Below, piece by piece: positions 27,401 to 35,700 of a stretch of DNA of 64,000 bases (within the stretch, counting starts at the first letter, position 1; every line of letters starts with the position of its first letter). The stretch is from NCBI GenBank assembly GCA_963932465.1, contig OZ010793.1, forward strand, positions 260,521,696-260,585,695. Reading direction: 5' to 3'. The position numbers were made by a program, and so were the translations under genes. The DNA comes from Maratus speciosus (Eukaryota; Arthropoda; Arachnida; Araneae; Salticidae). A model generated the notes under the pieces. That model saw only the letters and a program-made list of their open reading frames with translations. It did no database searches and had not been told where the DNA came from.

Positions 27401-30400
27401 AATTATATCAAAATATTCAGAAAAGATAGGAGTTTAACATCTAAAAAAATTAAAATTTCTTAAATTTTGAAGCTTTAAGAGTCCTGCGACCACTTAATCC
27501 TTTCCGGCACGGAGTAATTCTATTTATAAACTTATGAAATAATGAACTGACACCAGAATTTATAAACGAATTTATTAGAAAATGCGAACTTGCTTATTTT
27601 CACGTTACATGATAAAAGGAAAATTTTAATTAAATATTCTTGGTGCCGTTTGTCTGTTTTGGAATTAAAATTAGGTGTCCGTTTTTTAAGGGCATCGCCC
27701 TGGAAAGATTTAATTAGAATGAATCGCATAAATACTGTGGGATTCGCGATAGTTTGCATTGATTGTATCTCTCAATACTCCTCGAGTGGCTTTAAAAGTT
27801 AATTAAACACTTATCTGGAAAAAACGCGGCACTGACCAAGGCGGCGTTGCAACTTTGAGACCTCAATTCGAAGCGCGCTTAGCACAATGCCAAATTTAAA
27901 CTTTGAACAAAGGTTTTGTTTTAGCTACACTGTAGAAATAAAGGTTATTACTACGCTGAATTCAGTTTCATGAAATGCCAAATGAAGTTTAATTATGCAC
28001 TGCTTTTATTGTCAGTACCGAATTAAGTTCATCATAAACAGATTAGGATAATATTTAAAAAAAAGTTATACGAATAGCTATATTTGATATTATTTAGGTT
28101 TCATATCTCTTTGAACTTTCATGGTATACCCATTTACACTTTTCTAATATATACAGTTATATCCAACCATACGTTGTATAGTTTTTTACAAAGTCTTAGT
28201 ATTCTTTTAGCAACTTTTTTTTTTTAATATAATACAATTACAAATTCATATATTTATTCTACGGAACCCTCTGTGCGCGAGTAATGCTCGCACTTGACCG
28301 TTTATTTTCATTTTTAAATGAAAATAAATCTAAACGTACCTTGAGTCGGGGGTTCCACTGGTTTATGTATTGTTCGGCCTCGCGGCTGCGCACGCTCCAC
28401 TATGTTTTTATAAATGAATCTTGAATTTGTATGATTATGTATTTTTTAACGAAAACCCATCCAAACGAACCTGGAGTTGGAGGCACCCTTGCCTTCGTCA
28501 GCGTACACCGGGAGCTTAATTTTTTTATTTTAACTCCCTTTTAAACCAGTTTCGTTCTGGGCTGTTTTATATTTTAAAAAGAAAATCTTTTCAAATGAAC
28601 GTAATGTTGGGGTTTGTTCCTTTAGAGCCGAAAAGTTTTTAGCCGAAAATCCTAAAGAGGGGGAAATGTAAGGGATCATACAGGAGTCACATAGTGTCAA
28701 CGTTTAGTTCTGAATCCGAACAAAATCACGAAGAGTTACTCCATTCCAGAAAAGAACCTTGTGGCGTTTGCTGTTGCGGATCATGTTCCGGCAGAATTTA
28801 TCGTTTTATTGCTTTTTTTCAACTTAGCTCAGTAGTGTTTTACTATGCATTGTATCATCTAACTAATAAAAGGGTAACCAGACAAAAAGATCTAGAAAAT
28901 TCTGTCAAAATTGTCTTCTCACAATTAAAAAAAATGAAAACACAATTTAACTTTATAATCAATGATTCGTGAAACTGTGAAAAAATTTCTACTGAATGAA
29001 ATCTATGTCGAATTACTAATTTGTACGAATTATTTTTTGAATTCTTAATTTTTCGGCATAACTAATTTACAAATTCATAATCAGTGTCGACGATAAAGAG
29101 AGAATTATAAGCAACAGCAAAAAAGTACGTGTGCTGTGCTCCTACTGCTATTTCTTTTATTGCTTTAAGTTATTTTCATGAAGTTTTTTTATTGATTTTT
29201 TTTTCTGAATGCCGTGTGGCTATTTTTGGAAAATATTTATCTGTTTTTCTGGCATCTCTCTATGCGTTACACAAATTTTGTGGGCGCTTTAGCTCTTTTT
29301 AATAATTAAAAAATGTTTATTTTTTTTTTGTATTGTTTCCTTATTTACTGATTTGTTTCCTTTTGTTTTGTTTGCCAATTTTCACATGAAAATCATTTGA
29401 GTAATACTTTATTATTTTAAACGTTTTGACAATGAAATTGAATTTTGGCTGAAAAAATAAAATCTTGCTAAGAAAGGATTCCATGTAGAAATACTTTACT
29501 TGTTTAGTCTTTCAAAGGTAGTTGGAATTGATTGAAAAATATAGGCCAGTGAAATAGACGCCATGTTTAAAGGAAAATATAGATTTTCATTCATAAATTT
29601 AAAGTAAATTAATTAAATTCATTGAATGCATTTTTCTTCTTTTTTATGTTCTAAGATTAAAATTCTACTGTTTTAATTTTATGAAAATATGAACAAAAAT
29701 TTTTTTTTTAAATATATTATATTTAAATATACAATTATTCAGAAAAATAGGTGAAAATTATGCCCCTAATAACACAATCACGTTGAGATGCTTTCTGTGT
29801 ACATTAAATTTAATCTATTTTTTAATCTTATTTAAATTATTTAATCGGCATTTATTTGTATTATCTACATATACATATATTTCAATGTATGTGAAAAAAT
29901 ATCACTATAATATTTTTGCATGTGTTTAAAATTCGGGTTAAAAAAAGAAATATATATATATTCTCTATTGAATATCACATCACTTTTGCATATAAAAGCA
30001 TGCATTAAAGATTCCAATTTAATATACTTTATCAAAACATTTTTATTATTATTTATCTTGACAATTTTAAATTAAATGTATCATTTGAAATATTTATTCA
30101 AATAATGAAATATTGAGATTTATGAAAATTATAAAGAAATTAAAAAGGAACCTATATCCTATTGGGCTATTTTGAATTATATTTTGTAATATAAATGATA
30201 TATTTTTCTTCATTTACTTTTAAGGTTGGTTGGTTGGATGTGTTTATTACGGTTAATTACCAACACGAGGGATATGGGCCCCAAAGGAGGGGGGAGTGCC
30301 CTCCGTGGGGGTCTTTCTAATGGAACTAACTCGTATTTATGCAAGGAAATCCAAGGTTCGAAGAAAACCACGAAAACTCCGAACGGGTAGGCCGACGGGC

Positions 30401-30559
30401 GCGATCGGGTTCATTTACTTTTAAGAAAAAGTAATATTCTAGATTATTGTCCAAATTTCGATCCCAGAAAATATTAATACACATAAATACCAGTTTACGC
30501 CTAGTTAGTGCCCTTTTTATGGGGCCTTGAGACAATTGATACATTAAACAATTTAGTAC

Positions 30560-30591
<32 letters not shown>

Positions 30592-32665
30592 TATTTTTGC
30601 TTTTACTTTGGTTGTTTATTTTTACAAATCGATTGTTGATCATACCACAGAAGTTTTTACATTTAGTTTATACAGTTTTAATTTACACGGGAAGAGTTTT
30701 AATCCCTACCCCCTCTTCTTTTTTCGCTGTGTCAGTGTCTACATACAAAAACATTATTAATGCAGTTATTTATAAATACACTTCACAAAAGCATATATTT
30801 TTATCCTTACATGTGCATGTACGTCTTTTGGTTGGGAAAAAAAAAATCAAAGGACTTTTTCAAGCACTTTAATTTCTTAAAATAACAATTACAGCCTTTG
30901 TGCATGAATATTAAAAAGCAGTAAACCAACGTTTAAAATGCACAAATAATGCGTGAAATGCAGCAAACAGCTGTTTCGAATCTACATCGAGATTCTCCTT
31001 CAGTGCAAGATAGGAAAAAAAAAAAAGAACAGCGTGCTAGAAAAAGCAAGGCTGAGCAAAAACTCATTTTGCTCAGCCTTGCTTTTTCTAGCACGCTGTT
31101 CTTTTTTTCCCCCTATCTTGCACTGAAGAAGAATCTCGATGTAGATTCGAAACAGCTGTTTGCTGCTTTTCACGCATTATTTGTGCATTTTAAACGTTGG
31201 TTTACTGCTTTTTAATACTTTGATTTCTTGTTTTTCAAGGAATAACCACAAGTATTTATAAATTAGTTACTATTTTGTTACATTGAATTCATTTGTTAAA
31301 ATGGTTCATTTTTACAAAAAGTTTGACTATATTTAAGTATAGCGCGGCAGCGCAATACTTATTTATTTCCAGTGTCACTTCGCAATGTTAATTTAACATA
31401 GAAAAGCCTATGGAGATGGTAACTTTTTCATTTTTTCTTCCCACCTTTTTGTCCCTGATGCCACTCATTTTTAATTCTTTGCTAATTCTAATAATATTAT
31501 AAATTCAAAGTGTAAAAACATTTGCCAGACGTCAGGGTCAAAACGGATCATAAAATGCCTTTGCATATAGATGAGTAACATGGGCTAATTTTTATATACA
31601 TTATTCAAATATTTTTCTTAATAATTCCAAATTTCGCTTTTTTCATTGAGATTCAACGGACATTTTGTAATAAAATTTACATTTTTTTTTCATTGTTGTA
31701 AATAATTCAAAAGCCGTAATAATAATTTGCCTATTTTTAGTTGAATAATTGTCACGTGAAACATGAAACTGAAGGAGTTTTTTTAAGAATTAAAAAGAAG
31801 GTGAATATGACGTCATAGTGGAAATAAAAATGACATTTTCAAACAGATTTTTACGTTCAGATTGGAAGTTTTTACCCAAAGTACAGCAACTTGCATTACT
31901 GCACTAGTGAAACATTTTGAATTTTGCATTGGTAAATTGCATCACAAATTGTGATACGATACCGCATGAATCAAAGCCTGATGATGGTACCCTCAATTAA
32001 TTTTGAAATGTGTTCGTCTGAATGCAGTAGATATTAAAAAACTTGACATATTAAACAAAAACCTAATTTGAAGAACAAATAAAAAAAAACAAAATTTATT
32101 GCCTACATTGTTTAAGCCCGAGAAGGGACAGATATTAACGTATTTCATTCAATTCGTTCTACATTTAATGTTAAATTTTTGTAACAAATAAGTTAACCAA
32201 TTGAACATTAAAAAATAAAAATAAAATTCATACAACATGATACTTTAAACACCCTAAAAACTTAGATTCTGTTCAAATGAAATCGAAATAAATCTTAGAC
32301 TTGTTTAAAGTTTTGTATTTTGCATGTATCTTATCGTTTTATGTATAATCATCATAAAAATAATACAAAAATCTGCAATACAAATATTTGTAACTGAAAA
32401 ATGGAAAAAGCCTAAGATTTATTTCGATTTCATTTGAACGTAAGTTAAGTTTTTGGGGCATTTAAAGTATCATGTTGTAGGAATTTTATTTTTATTTTTT
32501 AATGTTCAATTGCTTTAGCTTATTTGTTACAAACATTTAACATTAAATGTAGAACGAATTGAATGAAATACCTTAATATCTGTCCCTTCTCGGGCTTAAA
32601 CAATGTAGGAAATAAATTTTGTTTTTTTAATTTGTTCTTCAAATTAGGTTTTTGTTTAATATATA

Positions 32666-32701
<36 letters not shown>

Positions 32702-35700
32702 AGCAATAGAGATCCATGCCCATTGCACATATAGTTCCAAAATGCTTAACATTTATTTTTTTTTAATTTACAAAAGAGAAACATTAAGAAAATTAAAAAA
32801 GAGAATATATATATGTAATTTAATAAATCAAAATAATCATAAAAAAAATTCTTTGAAAGTTATTCTAAAGCCTTTATACGTATGCAGCCGTTTAAACATT
32901 TTATTCATGTAAGGGGAAATAAAAAATAATTTTTTTATAAAATTATAAAGTAAGTTTCAATTTAAATTATTTTTGATTTGTCTTCTAAAGTATATTTAGA
33001 CAACCAAACTATACACTTAATTTTTCAATACACTGATAAGTATATCACTTACACTAAACCTATATTATGCATTGAAATGTATTTATTGGATAATAAGGTT
33101 TATCTTTTGCGCCATGCTATCCGAAACCTTAACAAAAACTTATGTAAATTATTTCATTGCGTTATATTATCCATTCGCATACATTTAACTTAATTTGAAT
33201 ACTATGACGCAAAATAAGCATTTACATATAGAGGTCAATCCAGTTCAAATCACCCAGGTGGTGTCGCTCGACATTTTTAATTTTCCTAATCTTTTAACAA
33301 AGACTTTTTCATAGTTTTCTGAGTTTAAAAACATGACTAAATTTTTTTTCATCATATACAGTCGGCTCTCATTAATTCGAAATCGGATAAATCGAATCTT
33401 CGCTTAATTCGAACTAAACATGAAGTCCCGAAATTTTCAATGGCATAATAACGCTAAAACTTTTTATTTATTCGAACTCATTTTCTCTTGACTTCGTTTA
33501 ATTCGAACTAACGAGAATTCCATTTTTTCATTTTTTCTTACTTTCTCACGGGCTTCAGATCCTTGAAATAACTTTCTTTCTTTCATTTTTGTCAGAATTG
33601 TTCTGAACTAGTATAATAGTCCCGTGCATTTGATATCCTCTTTTTTAGTGCGCCCGCCCGTCTGTCCTTCAATGACACCTCCGCCCCTTCTTCCATTGTG
33701 TTTGTTCCTAATGCCTTCCACGGCATTTGACCCAGTGACATTCCGAGAAATTCACAGGGTGGACATCTGTTAAAGATAGCGGAAACCCGTTTTATTACTA
33801 CATTCTATTTGCAGTGTGGGGATCGAATTTTTTAGTCATTGGTTTTACTTGCTGCTAAAGTGTTTTTTGAGAAAGTAAAAGATCTTGTTTCTTTAAAATA
33901 TGGCTCCACGTGGAAGTTATAAATCGTTAACTTTAGAAGCTAAAGTAGAAATTATTTAAAAGATAGGATGTGGCCGATCTAAGACAGAAATTGCTGCAGA
34001 ATATGGAATAAAAATAATACACTCTCTACTTACTTGAAAAATAAAGAATTCTTCCTGAAATCATGGGAAAAGGAAAGATTTGCTAAAGGACGAAAACGTA
34101 TGAGAACAGCAGCCGATGAGGATTTAGAGGAAGCTTTACTGTTATGGACAAAGGATGCATTGGCAAGAAATGTACCTTTGCGTGGACCTATATTGGCAGC
34201 TAAAGCGAAAGAACTTGCACTACTCATGTGTATTAAAAATTTCAATTGCAGCGAAGGATGGCTGACACGTTTTAAGCACCGAAATAACATCGTACACAAA
34301 ACTGTATGTAGTGAAAGTGGTGCTATAGACCTCGCTGCTTGCAATGAATTCTGCGAAAAGCTACCCGAACTTATTTCTACTCATGCAATGAAAGACGTGA
34401 TTAATGCCGATGAAACAGGGTTGTTTTATAGACTTCTTCCTAATAAGACTTTAACATTTAAAGGTGAAACGTGCACAAGTGATAAACTTAGAAAAGACAG
34501 GATAACTGTGATGGTAGGTGTCAATATGGATGGAAATGAGAAGTTAGAATTGTTAGTTATTGGTAAATCAACTAATCCACGTTGCTTCAAAGGAGTGAAA
34601 ACACTGCCTGTTGATTACGTGGCAAATGCCAAAGCCTGGATGACGCGTGAAATCTGTACCAGTTGGTTAAAAGAACTTTATAAAAAATTTTCTCGTGAAA
34701 ACGGAAAAATTCTATTGCTGCTAGATAATGTGCAGAGTCATCGTAAAAGGGTTCTAGACACATTTTATTTTCGGTTGATCTTAAAGAAAGCTACGACATA
34801 AAACTACTCACGGCCATCAACGACTTATATGCTGCGTGGGACGCCGCACAACCCGAAACAATAGAAAAATGCTTTCGACATGCAGGATTTATCCATCCAT
34901 CTAAAAAGAGTGGGTGTAATGCAAATGGCGAAAACGACAGACCTTTCGAAGAAATAGAATTTCCAAACTTTTCTGAAAAGATCCAGTATGATATTACGTT
35001 CGCAGAGTATGTAGCAGCCGATAATAGTTTAGAAGTATCTGGACCATTAACTGCGGAAGAAATTGTTGAAACAATTCACGAAAAATGCAATGAGGAGACG
35101 GAGTCAGATTCTGGCGATTCTGCTACTATGTCCCAAGTGCTTTCCTTACCCACAGAAAAGTCAACTGCACAATCCATTGAGTGTTTGCGTTCATTTATCC
35201 TGATGCAGCCGTCATCGGACAAAGAACTTAACTGTTTGTTACAAATAGAAAAACTGGCTAAAAAGTCAAAAATGAATAGTAGCAAACAACAATTGATATA
35301 TATATTTTTTTTCATAGAGATGATAAATAAGTGTAAATAATTTCTTAAATGTTCATCTAATTTCAGGTAAGAAAATTATAGTAGAATTAAAATGTAATTT
35401 TAAATGCAGTTGTTTTATAGTGTATAATTAATTTTTATGTTTTATTTATATTATTTTAATATTATTAATTATTTATGTATTTATATCTTTTAGTTTAATA
35501 TTAAGTCAATTCTAACGAAAACAGACGAAATAAATTAAAAAAATACCATAATATTAATTCCTTTGTAATAGTACCCCTTTAAACATGTTTTCCTCTCATA
35601 CTTTCCGTAATTCGAACTCTGGATAATTCGAACATTTCTTGTGGTCCCGACGAATTCGAATTAACGAGAGCCGACTGTAGTTTTTTGGAGGGGCCATTTT

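Noticed and set aside
28655..28972. 3' end of an LTR retrotransposon (purine tract then TG at 28667)
   Set aside because: No second LTR, primer site or reverse transcriptase was found; the purine tract alone is not enough.
30949..31215. 88-codon ORF with a basic then hydrophobic pattern
   Set aside because: It is the palindrome read across its centre; the two halves are reverse complements.
34030..34344. Antisense 104-codon ORF
   Set aside because: Shadow of the Tigger transposase frame on the other strand.
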